Source: an uncultured Oscillospiraceae bacterium
GTDB lineage: Bacteria; Bacillota; Clostridia; Oscillospirales; Oscillospiraceae
Direction: 5' to 3'
Assembly: GCA_934569225.1 (NCBI GenBank)
Contig: CAKTKC010000007.1
Coordinates: forward strand, 55,149 to 119,148
DNA: 64,000 bases
This document shows positions 18,816 to 29,007 of the stretch, in pieces (the first letter of the stretch is position 1; each line of letters opens with the position of its first letter). The notes below the pieces were generated by a model, which saw nothing but the letters and a program-made list of their open reading frames with translations, was not told the origin of the DNA and did not search any database. The translations under genes were made by a program, and so were the position numbers.

Positions 18816-19499
18816 TTGCTTGATCTTGTATTTATCTGGGCGAAGGAGCATTCCCTGATCCTGCTCCTGCTGCTTGGAACGATTTTCAATGTGTTCTGGC
18901 TGTACAGGATGCGGCGGCAGCTCCAGATGAAATGGTATGCCGTGCTGCTCCTTTCGGTATTGCATACGGCTGTCGGCGTGTGCAGTGTGAAAGCCTTTGC
19001 TTTCCTGGAGAGCGGAGACATCGGAAACATGAGCCTGTTTGGCGCCGTGTTTTTTATGCCGGTGGCTTATTGGCTGGGCGCAAGGCTTGCCAAACGCCCT
19101 TACGGCAAAGTGTGCGACGTGTTCACGCCATGTGTGCTGTTCACACTGATGTGCGCCAGAATCAACTGCATGATTGCAGGGTGCTGCACGGGGCTGTATA
19201 TCCCCGGAACACACTTCCGCTTCCCAACGAGGGAGCTTGAGGTTCTCTATTACATCGTAATGCTGGTTCTGCTGATTCCCAGAGTGAAAAAAGGCAGGAA
19301 TCCCGGCGGCACTTACCCATTGTATATGGCATCCTACGGGGCGTTCCGTTTTGTTGATGAATTCTTCCGGACGTCTTCAACAGGAATGCTGTTTCACCTC
19401 TCGCATGTCTGGGCGGCCATCGCGTTCGCGGTGGGACTCAGTGTTTACATGGAAATAAACGCAAGAAATCATCGAAGGAAGAAGGTAATTCAAAAATGA
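18816..19499 (+). CDS. Lgt-like membrane protein (prolipoprotein diacylglyceryl transferase family)
   Basis: Polytopic membrane protein of 227 residues with about seven hydrophobic segments. The motif [13 protein letters not shown] (near residues 112-124) resembles the Arg/Gly/Asn signature of the Lgt family in its shorter, divergent branch. The start is TTG 18816, supported by GAAAGGAG at 18800-18808; no ATG fits. Location between two giant secreted proteins is unusual for a housekeeping lgt. It may be a dedicated paralogue that modifies the locus products or lipid carriers, which is inference. Confidence 0.75.
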   Translation: MLDLVFIWAKEHSLILLLLLGTIFNVFWLYRMRRQLQMKWYAVLLLSVLHTAVGVCSVKAFAFLESGDIGNMSLFGAVFFMPVAYWLGARLAKRPYGKVCDVFTPCVLFTLMCARINCMIAGCCTGLYIPGTHFRFPTRELEVLYYIVMLVLLIPRVKKGRNPGGTYPLYMASYGAFRFVDEFFRTSSTGMLFHLSHVWAAIAFAVGLSVYMEINARNHRRKKVIQK

Positions 19500-22400
19500 A
19501 AAACATATGGAAGCGATTCCTCTCGCTTGTGCTCTGCATATGCATGGTCTGGGCGCTGGTGCCGAATGTGTCCATGACGGCATTTGCGGCGACCAGCGGT
19601 ACTGTGACTGGCTTGGCCGATGAGAATATTGGACTGAGTTTTACGGGCGACGCAGATGATGCTTGGTCGGCCAATGGTACGAGCATTACTGGTGCGGCTA
19701 CCAGCACAAGCGGTGGATGCGGCGATACATCCTATAAATCCACACTAACAATTACAAATAAGAAGTCAACGACGGCGACCCTTTCCTTTGACTATGCTAT
19801 TGAGGAGAATAGCGGAACAATTAGCGTAGATAGCACAAAAGTTACTGCGAATGGTAGCCTCACCAAGGAACTGGCGGCAGGCGATAACATTACAATATCC
19901 ATCAAATCCGGCTCCCCCAGTGCCGCTACCAGGATTACGCTTACCAACGTGGCTTTGGTGAGCAACGTAACTGCAACTACAACCTTCCAGCCCGCTGAAA
20001 ACGGTACTTACACAGTAGACGGAAAAACTGTTACAGAGCAGTACAGCAACACGCAAAGCTCCATGACTGCCTATCAGGTTGTTGCGACCCCAGCAGACGG
20101 TTATCAGTTTATGGGCTGGTATGATGTTACTAAAGGGAAATATATCAATACGTCTACAGAGGCTGCGTTGAATTTTGATAGTGACTGCACGATCACAGCA
20201 CGGTTTACAAGTAAAACGGCAGCCCTCTTTGAAACCGGAGGACAACCGTTTGACGATTTGGGTGAGGCAGTTGCCTATGCGCAGGCAACCAATCAGTCCA
20301 GGATTACTTTGGTTTCCGACGGTACTATCGGCGGTTCCTATACCATTCCGACAGGAATTACGCTTTTGATTCCTTTCGATGCAGCAGGGACGCTGTATAC
20401 GGATGCACCCGCAGCTATTCGGACAACTCCGGCATCCAAGCCGTTCCGGACGCTGACGATGAGCAAGGGCAGCTCCATCACGGTCAACGGTGCTATCAGT
20501 CTGGGCGGCAGATATTTTGCAGCCGGCGGCAGTCAGCAGGGACGGCCTGTGGGAGATTACGGCTATATCAAAATGGCCGAGAACAGCTCCATCACGGTCA
20601 AGAGCGGCGGCAATCTGTACGCCTGGGGCTTTATTTCCGGCAGCGGCTCTATTCTGGCGGATTCCGGCGCTACGGTGTATGAGTTCTATCAGATTGCAGA
20701 CTTCCGCGGCGGTAGCGCTTCTTCTACCATAGCAAAGGGTGGCAAAAAGGTATTCCCGTTTTCGCAGTATTTTGTTCAGAATATCGAAGTGCCTTTGACG
20801 TTGAAAGCCGGCGCTAATGAACAGGTTTACAGCGGCGTTTACGCAATGAGCAGCACGTATACCACTGCGATCAACTTCATTGGTGAGAACGGCATGTTCA
20901 ACGTAACGTCCGGCAGCTTCACCAAGGACTATGATGAAAAGACAGACCGCCTTGTCTTTACGATAAACGGTGAGGCGGCACTGAATGTGCTGGCACTGAA
21001 GCTTGCGGGCATGGACGTCGACTCCGCAAGCTATGTGCTGCCTATCACCAATAACATCACCATCAACATTCAGTCCGGAACTGTGACGATCAATCAGGAC
21101 GCCGCCCTGCTGGCAGGCGTTGAGGTCAATATCGCTGATGGCGCTGGTTTGACGGTTGCAAACGGGAAGAATGTCTATCTCTATGACAGCGACGAATGGA
21201 ACTCCGACAACTTCGTCTGGGGTCCCTGCAAGTTTAAGTCCGTGGCCTATGCCCCCGGTAAGGCATACAACCGCTCTAACAGTGACCTGGTTGATGCCAA
21301 GATGGATGTAAACGGCAGCGTAACTGCCAACGGCGCAATCTATACCACAGCGGGTGGTGCAGACATCTGCTCCAGCAATGGCACCGGCAAGTACATTCAG
21401 CAAGGTACACCCGGTACGGCGACCGCAACCTATCAGTATAATGCAAATGGCAATAGTGCGGTGACCATCCCCATCACCGCCGCTAAGCTGCACAATGCTG
21501 ACGGCTCTTACACCGAAACTGCGACCGCCAAGGCTGGCGATATCATTAACTATGTCAATGGCGTCTGGGGCGGCGAGGAGCCTGTAGAACTGACTGTTAC
21601 CTTCGATGCCAACGGAAGTACGGAATACCCGGTCGAAGGCACCATGGCTTCGCAGACCGTGACTGCAAAGACGGAGACGGCGCTGAACGCAAACACCTTC
21701 ACCCGTAAGGGCTACAACTTCAATGGTTGGAATACGGCGGCTGACGGCACCGGCGATTCCTATGCGGATGGCGCAACCGCCAATCTGACGGAGAATACCA
21801 CTCTCTACGCCCAGTGGGAGGACAACCATTCTCTCACCAAGGAGATCAACAAGAAGGACGCCACCTGCACCGAGGACGGCTACACCGGTGATACGGTCTG
21901 CGCCATCTGCGGCAAGGAAATCACCAAGGGTACAGCCATTCCTGCCACGGGGCACACTGAGGTCGTCGATGCGGCTGTCGAGGCGACCTGCACCAACCCC
22001 GGCAAGACCGAGGGCAAGCACTGCTCCGTCTGCAACGAGATTCTCGTTGCGCAGACTGAGATTCCCGCCAAGGGTCATACCGAAGTCATCGACGAAGCGG
22101 TCGAAGCGACCTGCACCACCCCTGGCAAGACCGAGGGCAAGCACTGCTCTGTCTGCAACACAGTTCTTGTTGCGCAAGAAGAGATTCCCGCCAAGGGTCA
22201 CAGCTGGGATGAGGGCGCAGTCACGACTGCTCCTACCTGCGAGAATGCAGGCGTTAAGACCTACACCTGCACGACTTGTAATGTGACCAGGACGGAAGCC
22301 ATTGACCCAACCGGACATACTCCTGTTGACGTCGAGGGAGATGCCCCCACCTGCACCAAGGCAGGACATGAAGCTGGTACGAAGTGCTCTGTCTGCGATG

Positions 22401-24751
22401 CAATCCTTTCAGGTATGGAGACAATTCCCGCGACCGGCCATACGGAAGTGATCGACGCGGCAAAGGCTCCGACCTGTACCGAGACTGGTCTGACCGAGGG
22501 CAAGCATTGCGCCGTCTGCGACGAAATCCTTGTTGCGCAGACTGAGATTCCTGTAACTGGTCACACCGTCGTTGACGTTGCTGAACAGCCTGCCACCTGC
22601 ACCGAGGTCGGTTATGCTGCCGGTACGAAGTGCTCTGTCTGCAAAGCAATCCTTTCCGGTATGGAGGAAATTCCCGCGACCGGCCACAAGGAAGTGATCG
22701 ACGCGGCGAAAGAGCCGACCTGTACCGAGACTGGTCTGACCGAGGGCAAGCACTGCTCCGTCTGCAACGAAATCCTTGCTGCACAGGAAGTGATCCCGGC
22801 TACCGGTCATAAGGAAGAAATCCGCAATGCAGTCGCAGCAACGCTCACGACGCCCGGTTACACCGGCGACACCTACTGCTCCGTCTGCAACGAAAAACTG
22901 GCAGATGGTGAGGTCATCCCCAAGACCGGCGCGACCATCACCTGGATTGTGAACGGTGTTGAAACGACCGAAGTCTACGAGAAGGGCACCATGCCTTCCT
23001 TCGAGGGCAGCACAGACAAGGCTCCCGACGATAACAACCGCTACACCTTCACCGGCTGGAGTCCGGAGATCGTGGCAGCTGAAGAAGATGCCACCTATAC
23101 GGCGCAGTATTCTGCGACCGCCCGCGTATTCTACACCGTCACCTTCAACGCCAATGGCGGCGAAGGAACCATGGAGCCTCAGAAATTTGAAGTCGGCGTA
23201 GACACTATGCTGAATGCCAACGCCTTTACCCGTGAGAACTATAAGTTCATCGACTGGAACACCGCCGCAGACGGCAGCGGAGCCACCTATGCCGACAAGG
23301 GTGCCATCCTTGAACTGACCGGAGACATGACGCTGTACGCACAGTGGCAGATATGGGACGGCTGGCTTAAAGATGCGAACGGCAAGCGGTATTACTGGGA
23401 TGGTGAGCTTCAGAAGAACGGCTGGAGCGTAATTGAAGGCAATACCTATTATCTGGACACCGAAACCGGATACGCGGCCACTGGCATTACCAAGCTGATT
23501 CCCGAAGGCGCGACAGAAGAAGCCCGCTGCGTCTTTGACGCTGACGGTGTCTTCCAGAGCAGCATTACCGGCATTTACAGCGTCGGAGAAGACACTTACT
23601 GGCTCAACAGCGGCATCATCGAGGAGGAGGCCGGTCTGAAGCGCGTGGTCAAGGACAACGGCGAGGTCAATTACTATTACTTCGCGGTTCAGAAGAACCT
23701 GGAGGAGCGTGAGGGTCTGACCCTCTCCACGGCGGTGAAGGCATCTGTCCTGAACGGTAAGGATTGCTGGCTCCACAAGACCAATGACCTTGCACTTCCG
23801 GAGTGGGGCTACTATTTCGACGAGAACGGCGTCATTCTGCACGACGAGGACACCAGCAAGAACGGAATCCTGAAGGATGGCGAAGACCTCTTCTACTATG
23901 TCGATGGCATCAAGGCCCCTGCGGGCATGATCAAGATTGGCGACGATTATTACTATGCCAACAGCAAGGGCAAGCTGATCGTGAGCCAGACCTACTACTG
24001 CTCCAGAGTGAACGGCCTGATGAAGGAAGGAACCTATGCTTTCGATGCAGAGGGCAAGCTCATTCCGGGCGCGACGGACAAGAACGGCATCGTAAAGGAC
24101 GACGACGGCGTGCTTCGCTACTATGTCAAAGGCCAGGTAACGTATGCCGGCCTGATTGAGATTGACGGTGACTTCTACTATGTCCGCAGCAATGGCGAGG
24201 TCGTGACCAATTGCGTGTACTGGATTAGCTGGACGCACGGCCTGAAGGAAGCCGGTTACTACACGTTCGATGAAAACGGAAAGCTGACCGGTACTCCGAA
24301 GAATGGCATCGTCGAGGAAGACGGCGTTCTGCATTACTATGTCAACGGAAAACTGACCTATGCGGGCCTCATCAAAATCGGTGATGACTACTACTATGTG
24401 AATTCCAAGTGTGAAGTGGTACGCGATTGCGATTACTACGTTACCTGGACGCATGACCTGATGCCGCAGGGCAGATATCACTTCGACAAAGACGGCAAGC
24501 TGACAGGTGAAGCTGCAGCGCTGAAAAATGGAATCTACGAAGAGGATGGAAGCCTGTACTTCTATCGGAACGGCGAACGCACTTACGCCGGCCTGATTCA
24601 GATTGACGGCGACTATTACTATGTACGTTCCACTTGCGAGGTCGTCCATGGCCGCAGCTACTATGTGTATTGGACGCATGACCTGCTGCCGCAGGGATAT
24701 TACAAGTTTGACAGCACTGGACGGATGATTCTGGACAGCGAAACCAAGTAA
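19496..24751 (+). CDS. Giant secreted repeat protein with InlB-type, Cys-pair and cell-wall-binding modules
   Basis: Secreted protein of 1751 residues. Order: signal peptide (1-32, ending at AFAATSG); Ig/beta-helix-like region rich in Thr and Gly (to about 695); an InlB/Listeria-Bacteroides repeat (about 699-774, ending in TTLYAQW); nine Cys-pair modules of about 41 residues (779-1149); a second InlB-type region (about 1147-1283); and Tyr-rich cell-wall-binding repeats (about 1285-1751) like those of the protein at 13363. No sorting signal is seen. An adhesin or stalk protein retained on the cell wall is likely. It overlaps the Lgt-like gene by 4 bases. Confidence 0.88.
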   Translation: MKNIWKRFLSLVLCICMVWALVPNVSMTAFAATSGTVTGLADENIGLSFTGDADDAWSANGTSITGAATSTSGGCGDTSYKSTLTITNKKSTTATLSFDYAIEENSGTISVDSTKVTANGSLTKELAAGDNITISIKSGSPSAATRITLTNVALVSNVTATTTFQPAENGTYTVDGKTVTEQYSNTQSSMTAYQVVATPADGYQFMGWYDVTKGKYINTSTEAALNFDSDCTITARFTSKTAALFETGGQPFDDLGEAVAYAQATNQSRITLVSDGTIGGSYTIPTGITLLIPFDAAGTLYTDAPAAIRTTPASKPFRTLTMSKGSSITVNGAISLGGRYFAAGGSQQGRPVGDYGYIKMAENSSITVKSGGNLYAWGFISGSGSILADSGATVYEFYQIADFRGGSASSTIAKGGKKVFPFSQYFVQNIEVPLTLKAGANEQVYSGVYAMSSTYTTAINFIGENGMFNVTSGSFTKDYDEKTDRLVFTINGEAALNVLALKLAGMDVDSASYVLPITNNITINIQSGTVTINQDAALLAGVEVNIADGAGLTVANGKNVYLYDSDEWNSDNFVWGPCKFKSVAYAPGKAYNRSNSDLVDAKMDVNGSVTANGAIYTTAGGADICSSNGTGKYIQQGTPGTATATYQYNANGNSAVTIPITAAKLHNADGSYTETATAKAGDIINYVNGVWGGEEPVELTVTFDANGSTEYPVEGTMASQTVTAKTETALNANTFTRKGYNFNGWNTAADGTGDSYADGATANLTENTTLYAQWEDNHSLTKEINKKDATCTEDGYTGDTVCAICGKEITKGTAIPATGHTEVVDAAVEATCTNPGKTEGKHCSVCNEILVAQTEIPAKGHTEVIDEAVEATCTTPGKTEGKHCSVCNTVLVAQEEIPAKGHSWDEGAVTTAPTCENAGVKTYTCTTCNVTRTEAIDPTGHTPVDVEGDAPTCTKAGHEAGTKCSVCDAILSGMETIPATGHTEVIDAAKAPTCTETGLTEGKHCAVCDEILVAQTEIPVTGHTVVDVAEQPATCTEVGYAAGTKCSVCKAILSGMEEIPATGHKEVIDAAKEPTCTETGLTEGKHCSVCNEILAAQEVIPATGHKEEIRNAVAATLTTPGYTGDTYCSVCNEKLADGEVIPKTGATITWIVNGVETTEVYEKGTMPSFEGSTDKAPDDNNRYTFTGWSPEIVAAEEDATYTAQYSATARVFYTVTFNANGGEGTMEPQKFEVGVDTMLNANAFTRENYKFIDWNTAADGSGATYADKGAILELTGDMTLYAQWQIWDGWLKDANGKRYYWDGELQKNGWSVIEGNTYYLDTETGYAATGITKLIPEGATEEARCVFDADGVFQSSITGIYSVGEDTYWLNSGIIEEEAGLKRVVKDNGEVNYYYFAVQKNLEEREGLTLSTAVKASVLNGKDCWLHKTNDLALPEWGYYFDENGVILHDEDTSKNGILKDGEDLFYYVDGIKAPAGMIKIGDDYYYANSKGKLIVSQTYYCSRVNGLMKEGTYAFDAEGKLIPGATDKNGIVKDDDGVLRYYVKGQVTYAGLIEIDGDFYYVRSNGEVVTNCVYWISWTHGLKEAGYYTFDENGKLTGTPKNGIVEEDGVLHYYVNGKLTYAGLIKIGDDYYYVNSKCEVVRDCDYYVTWTHDLMPQGRYHFDKDGKLTGEAAALKNGIYEEDGSLYFYRNGERTYAGLIQIDGDYYYVRSTCEVVHGRSYYVYWTHDLLPQGYYKFDSTGRMILDSETK
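21838..22940 (+). repeat. Nine Cys-pair coding modules
   Basis: Tandem modules of about 117-126 bases encode a pattern of ATCTxxG, a CxxC pair, and IPATGH. The modules are imperfect at DNA level. The ninth has Leu where the first Cys should be. Similar modules occur in the decayed remnant at about 60906-61300. Confidence 0.85.
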
Positions 24752-24759
24752 AACACTGG

Positions 24760-24793
24760 AACCGCCGGGGCGCACCTTGGCGCCTCGGCGGTT
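24760..24793 (+). terminator. Hairpin after the second giant protein gene
   Basis: AACCGCCGGGGCG (24760-24772) pairs with CGCCTCGGCGGTT (24781-24793) with one G:U pair. It is followed by CTCTGCTATTT, so it is a partial or weak terminator. Confidence 0.6.
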
Positions 24794-24827
24794 CTCTGCT
24801 ATTTGAATGACATCGGAGATGATAAGG

Positions 24828-26036
24828 ATGAAAGTGCTGTTTATCAATATGGCCTATGGAGCCGGAAGCACCGGAAAAATCATCGCTGATATCATGGATA
24901 TGCTGAAAAAGAATGGCAATGATGTAAAGGCTATATACGGTACGGGAGAACAGTCTCACAATGCGGACGCAGTGAAAGTGTCCGGGAAGCTGGGATATTA
25001 CTTTCATAATGCGGCATCGAGATTGACTGATCATGCAGGCTTATATTCCTGGGCTGCGACCAGAAAAATGATTCGGGAGATCAAGGCGTTTCAGCCTGAC
25101 CTGATCCATCTGCATACGCTGCACGGTTTTTATGTGAATTATGAAATGCTGTTCCGCTTCCTGAAGGAGGCGGATATTCCCGTAGTCTGGACTTTGCATG
25201 ATTGCTGGGCTTTTACCGGGCACTGCACGCATTTTTCCCAGGCAAAGTGTACGCAATGGCAGACGGAATGCCGGGACTGCAAACTGCTGCGCAGGTATCC
25301 GCAATGCTATGGGAGGGGCGATGTAAGGCGTAACTTCCTCCGCAAAAAGCGTGCTTTTACCGGTGTAAAGAATCTGACCATCACAACGCCTTCGCGGTGG
25401 CTTGCGAATCAGGTCTCCCGTTCGTTCCTGCGGGATTACCCAAGGACAGTTATTCCGAACGGGATCGACCGCAGAATTTTCCGCCCGCAGTCCAGCGGCC
25501 TGCGGAAAAAGTACCGGCTGGAAGATAAGAAAATCGTCCTCGGTGCAGCCAACGTATGGAATACGCGCAAGGGGCTGCCGGATATGCTGACGCTTGCCGA
25601 CCGCCTTGGTTCTGCATATCAGGTGGTGCTGATCGGCCTGACCGAAAGGCAGCTGCCGGACATTCCGGCCAACGTGCTGGGGCTTCTGCGCACGGCGAAT
25701 CAGACAGAGCTGGCGCAATGGTACTCCGCTGCTGATGTATTTGTGAATCCTACCTATGAGGAAACCTTCGGACTGACTACGGTAGAAGCACAGGCATGCG
25801 GAACGCCGGTGGTGGTATACCGGACGGACGGCTGTCCAGAAACGGTGGCATCGGGAAATGGATGCCTCGTTCCTCAGGGGGATATGCAGGCGCTGGAGTA
25901 TGCTGTGAGGGACATAACAGACGGAAGCTGCCGTGTAGATCCGCAAAGAGTGGCGCAATTTGAAAAAGACGCGGTGTATCAGGATTATCTCGAGCTTTAC
26001 GAAAACGTTTTGTCTGATTTGAAAAAGGACGTGTAA
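24828..26036 (+). CDS. Family 4 glycosyltransferase
   Basis: GT-B transferase of 402 residues. The N-terminal half has a glycine-rich loop (GAGSTGKI) and a Cys-rich insertion (about residues 130-165) with HDCWAFTGHC, as in a subgroup of polysaccharide GT4 enzymes. The C-terminal half has the nucleotide-sugar motif with PTYEETFGLTTVEAQACGTP. ATG 24828 is preferred over in-frame ATGs at 24807 and 24819 because GGAG at 24814-24817 is 10 bases away. The next gene starts 7 bases after its stop. Confidence 0.9.
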   Translation: MKVLFINMAYGAGSTGKIIADIMDMLKKNGNDVKAIYGTGEQSHNADAVKVSGKLGYYFHNAASRLTDHAGLYSWAATRKMIREIKAFQPDLIHLHTLHGFYVNYEMLFRFLKEADIPVVWTLHDCWAFTGHCTHFSQAKCTQWQTECRDCKLLRRYPQCYGRGDVRRNFLRKKRAFTGVKNLTITTPSRWLANQVSRSFLRDYPRTVIPNGIDRRIFRPQSSGLRKKYRLEDKKIVLGAANVWNTRKGLPDMLTLADRLGSAYQVVLIGLTERQLPDIPANVLGLLRTANQTELAQWYSAADVFVNPTYEETFGLTTVEAQACGTPVVVYRTDGCPETVASGNGCLVPQGDMQALEYAVRDITDGSCRVDPQRVAQFEKDAVYQDYLELYENVLSDLKKDV

Positions 26037-26043
26037 GAGACGC

Positions 26044-27192
26044 ATGAAAATCCTATTTTGCAGTAATTATTTTACGCATCATCAGGCTCCCTTATCAGAT
26101 ATACTCTACGAATTGACAAACCACAGCTATTATTTCCTGGCGCATGAAGAGATGGATGCGGAGCGGAAAAATCTTGGCTGGGGGCAGGGGCTGACACGTC
26201 CATACACGTACTCTGCGGAGAGTCAGGAGGTTAAGGCGCAGTTAAAGGATGCGGATGTCCTGATAGCTGGATCCTTTCCAGAGCGGCTGACAGCGGAATA
26301 CAGCAAGCAGGCCGGGATTTTTTTCAGATATTCTGAACGCCCGCTGAAGGACGGAAATCCTGCTTTAAAATATTTACCACGCTTTCTTAAGTGGCATTAT
26401 TACAATCCGCCGTGGCGGAAGACGTATATACTCTGCGCCAGCGCCTATACTGCGGGCGACTATGCAAAGTTTGGCCTTTTCCACAACCGGTGCTATAAAT
26501 GGGGCTATTTCCCGGAGACAATACGGTATGCCGATATCGACGGCCTGATTGACCGCAAAGCAAAAGCAACCATTTTGTGGTGTGGACGTTTCCTGGACTG
26601 GAAACATCCGGATGATGTAATTGAGGTTGCAAGACGGCTTAAAGATGCTGGATACCGCTTTGAAATTGAGATGATTGGTACCGGCGGGATGGAGCAGCAG
26701 CTTAGGCAGCAAGCATTAGAAGCCGGACTTTTGAACGAAAATGTGCAGTTCCTTGGGCCTATGTCTCCAGAAGATGTACGCGCCCATATGGAGAAAGCGG
26801 GTATTTACCTGCTTACCAGTGACCGCAGAGAGGGCTGGGGAGCCGTTTTGAACGAGGCTATGAACAGCGGCTGCGCGGTCGTCGCCAGCGATACGGTCGG
26901 GGCGACGCCTTACCTTGTTGAGAATGGCAGGAATGGAAGCGTTTATCATTCCGGCGATATTCAGGAGCTTTATGAAAAGGTGCGGCGGCTTCTTGAAAAT
27001 ACGGCCGTGCAGCATAGCCATGGAAAAGCGGCCTATCGGACAATTACGGAACTGTGGAATGCAGAGAATGCTGCAAAGCGGTTTTTGCAGCTATCACAGG
27101 CACTTTTGAATGGGACAGATGCTTCACGGTTGTTTGCAGATGGCCCATGCAGCCCGGCGAAGCCTCTGCGGGAGGACTGGTATCAAAAATGA
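26044..27192 (+). CDS. Family 4 glycosyltransferase
   Basis: GT-B transferase of 382 residues. It begins MKILFCSNYFTHHQAPLSD and has the conserved second-domain elements ILWCGRFLDWKHPDD and an EGWGAVLNEAMNSG motif that holds the sugar nucleotide. It acts on the lipid-linked repeat unit in the cytoplasm; the sugar is unknown. The stop codon overlaps the start of the acyltransferase gene (ATGA), indicating coupled translation. Confidence 0.9.
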   Translation: MKILFCSNYFTHHQAPLSDILYELTNHSYYFLAHEEMDAERKNLGWGQGLTRPYTYSAESQEVKAQLKDADVLIAGSFPERLTAEYSKQAGIFFRYSERPLKDGNPALKYLPRFLKWHYYNPPWRKTYILCASAYTAGDYAKFGLFHNRCYKWGYFPETIRYADIDGLIDRKAKATILWCGRFLDWKHPDDVIEVARRLKDAGYRFEIEMIGTGGMEQQLRQQALEAGLLNENVQFLGPMSPEDVRAHMEKAGIYLLTSDRREGWGAVLNEAMNSGCAVVASDTVGATPYLVENGRNGSVYHSGDIQELYEKVRRLLENTAVQHSHGKAAYRTITELWNAENAAKRFLQLSQALLNGTDASRLFADGPCSPAKPLREDWYQK

Positions 27193-27713
27193 AGCTGAAG
27201 TCCATCAGAAAACGAATCGTGATCTACATGGTCAATCATGTTTTGAGCGGAACCCGTTTCTTCACTGCCAAACGGAATCTTCTCCGCTCCATCGGCTATG
27301 AGATCGGAGAAAACACCAAAGTTGTCGGGCCGCTTTATAACACGGGAACGCTCTGCATCGGCGCAAATTGCTGGATCGGATGCAACCTTACCGTTCATGG
27401 AAATGGAACGGTGACGATCGGAGATAACTGTGACATTGCCCCTGATGTTACGTTCCTGACAGGCGGGCATCAGATCGGCGGCCACGGCAGACGCGCGGGC
27501 AAAGGCGAATTCTATCACATCGCAGTGGGCAGCGGCGTATGGATCGGCGGGCGGGCCACCCTTTTACGGAGTATAAGCATCGGAGATGGAAGCGTGATTG
27601 CGGCTTGTGCCTGCGTTGCCAAAGATGTGCCGCCAGATACACTGGCGGCTGGTATCCCGGCCAAAGTGATGAAGGAGTTTAAGAATTTTGCTACAGATGC
27701 TCAGGAAAAATAA
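27189..27713 (+). CDS. Left-handed beta-helix acetyltransferase
   Basis: Hexapeptide-repeat (LbH) acyltransferase of 174 residues, of the maltose/galactoside O-acetyltransferase type. It shows repeats such as IGANCWIGCNLTVHG and VTIGDNCDIAPDV, the active-site region GHQIGGHGRRAG, and the family ending AAGIPAKVMKEF. It probably acetylates a sugar of the surface polysaccharide. ATG 27189 overlaps the previous stop; the open frame upstream lies inside the previous gene. Confidence 0.9.
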   Translation: MKLKSIRKRIVIYMVNHVLSGTRFFTAKRNLLRSIGYEIGENTKVVGPLYNTGTLCIGANCWIGCNLTVHGNGTVTIGDNCDIAPDVTFLTGGHQIGGHGRRAGKGEFYHIAVGSGVWIGGRATLLRSISIGDGSVIAACACVAKDVPPDTLAAGIPAKVMKEFKNFATDAQEK

Positions 27714-29007
27714 AGTCGTTAAAAATGCGGGATGGATCATCGGCGGTAAAGTAGCGAACAAGCTGCTTGCCTTTGTTGTCGGTATTTTTGCGGCGCGTTA
27801 TCTTGGCCCAAGCAATTATGGCCTGATCAATTACGCGGCGGCATATGCGACATTTTTTGCTTCGCTTTGCACGCTTGGCATCAACAGCATTATTGTCAAG
27901 AACTTTGTGGACCATCCGGATCAGCAAGGCGAAACGATTGGAACGACCCTGCTGCTGCGGGCGATTTCAAGCCTGCTGTCTGCGCTGGTGATCATCGGTA
28001 TTGTCAGTGTTGTGGACAAAGGAGAGCGCCTCACCGTTGCGGTCGTTGCGCTGTATAGCATCGGCCTTGTTTTTCAGGTGTTTGATACCCTCAACTACTG
28101 GTTTCAGGCAAGGCTGCAATCCAAATATTCTGCCCTTGCCGAACTCGTTTCATATGCGGCAATGTCCGTATATAAAATCGTTCTGCTTGCACTTGGAAAA
28201 AGTGTGGAATGGTTCGCCATTGCGAGCGCGTTGGATTACATCGTGCTTGCGGCGTTTCTGCTGATCGCTTACTTCAAAAATGGTGGAACCAAATTCCGCT
28301 GCTCGCTGAAAAAGGCGAAGGAGCTACTTCAAAGCAGTGGCAGTTTTATCATCGCTGGGCTGATGGTCTCCATCTATGCCAGCACGGATAAATTTATGCT
28401 CAAGCAGATGCTTGGAGCTGATGCAGTTGGACATTATTCACTTGCTTCAAGCGTCAGCCTTTCATGGACCTTTATCCTTGCCGCAACCATTGACTCCCTT
28501 TACCCGGAAATCGTACAGAGCTTTCAGAAAGACCGGCTGCGCTATGAACGGAAAAATCGACAGCTCTATGCAATCGTTTTTTATGTGTCCCTGTTTGTAT
28601 CCGCAATGATCTGCATTGCTGCAAAGCCTTTTGTTTCGATCATCTATGGAGAAAGCTATCTGCCGGCAGTGGGGCCTCTGCGTATCGTGGTCTGGTATAC
28701 GGCTTTTTCCTACCTCGGTGTTGCCAGAAACGCCTGGATGGTGTGTGAGAACAAGCAGAAATACCTGAAATACTTGTATATCAGTGCAGCTGCCCTCAAT
28801 GTTGTGCTGAATCTGACGCTGATACCGCAGTGGGGAGCATCCGGGGCTGCCGCAGCCTCGCTGATCACACAGGCTGCTACAACGGTTATCCTTCCCGCGG
28901 CAATCAAGCCCTTGAGGCCAAATTGCAGACTGATGCTTGATGCAGTACTTTTTCGAGGAGTCCTCCCGGAAAGGAATGAAAGCACAGCAAGGAGAAATCA
29001 GAAATGA
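27688..29007 (+). CDS. Wzx-type polysaccharide flippase
   Basis: Polytopic membrane protein of 439 residues with about 12-14 hydrophobic segments, of the MOP superfamily. It opens with the family signature VKNAGWIIGGKVANKLLAF and GIFAARYLGPSNYG. It would flip undecaprenyl-linked repeat units outward. The TTG at 27688 is the better start because AAGGAG at 27672-27677 is 10 bases upstream; ATG 27697 would be 19 bases away. It overlaps the acyltransferase gene by 26 bases. Confidence 0.92.
   Translation: MLQMLRKNKVVKNAGWIIGGKVANKLLAFVVGIFAARYLGPSNYGLINYAAAYATFFASLCTLGINSIIVKNFVDHPDQQGETIGTTLLLRAISSLLSALVIIGIVSVVDKGERLTVAVVALYSIGLVFQVFDTLNYWFQARLQSKYSALAELVSYAAMSVYKIVLLALGKSVEWFAIASALDYIVLAAFLLIAYFKNGGTKFRCSLKKAKELLQSSGSFIIAGLMVSIYASTDKFMLKQMLGADAVGHYSLASSVSLSWTFILAATIDSLYPEIVQSFQKDRLRYERKNRQLYAIVFYVSLFVSAMICIAAKPFVSIIYGESYLPAVGPLRIVVWYTAFSYLGVARNAWMVCENKQKYLKYLYISAAALNVVLNLTLIPQWGASGAAAASLITQAATTVILPAAIKPLRPNCRLMLDAVLFRGVLPERNESTARRNQK

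Noticed and set aside
19766..24847. Two long antisense frames (867 and 812 codons) opposite the second giant protein
   Set aside because: Low-complexity mirror of the Thr/Gly-rich and Cys-module coding sequence; no start signals.
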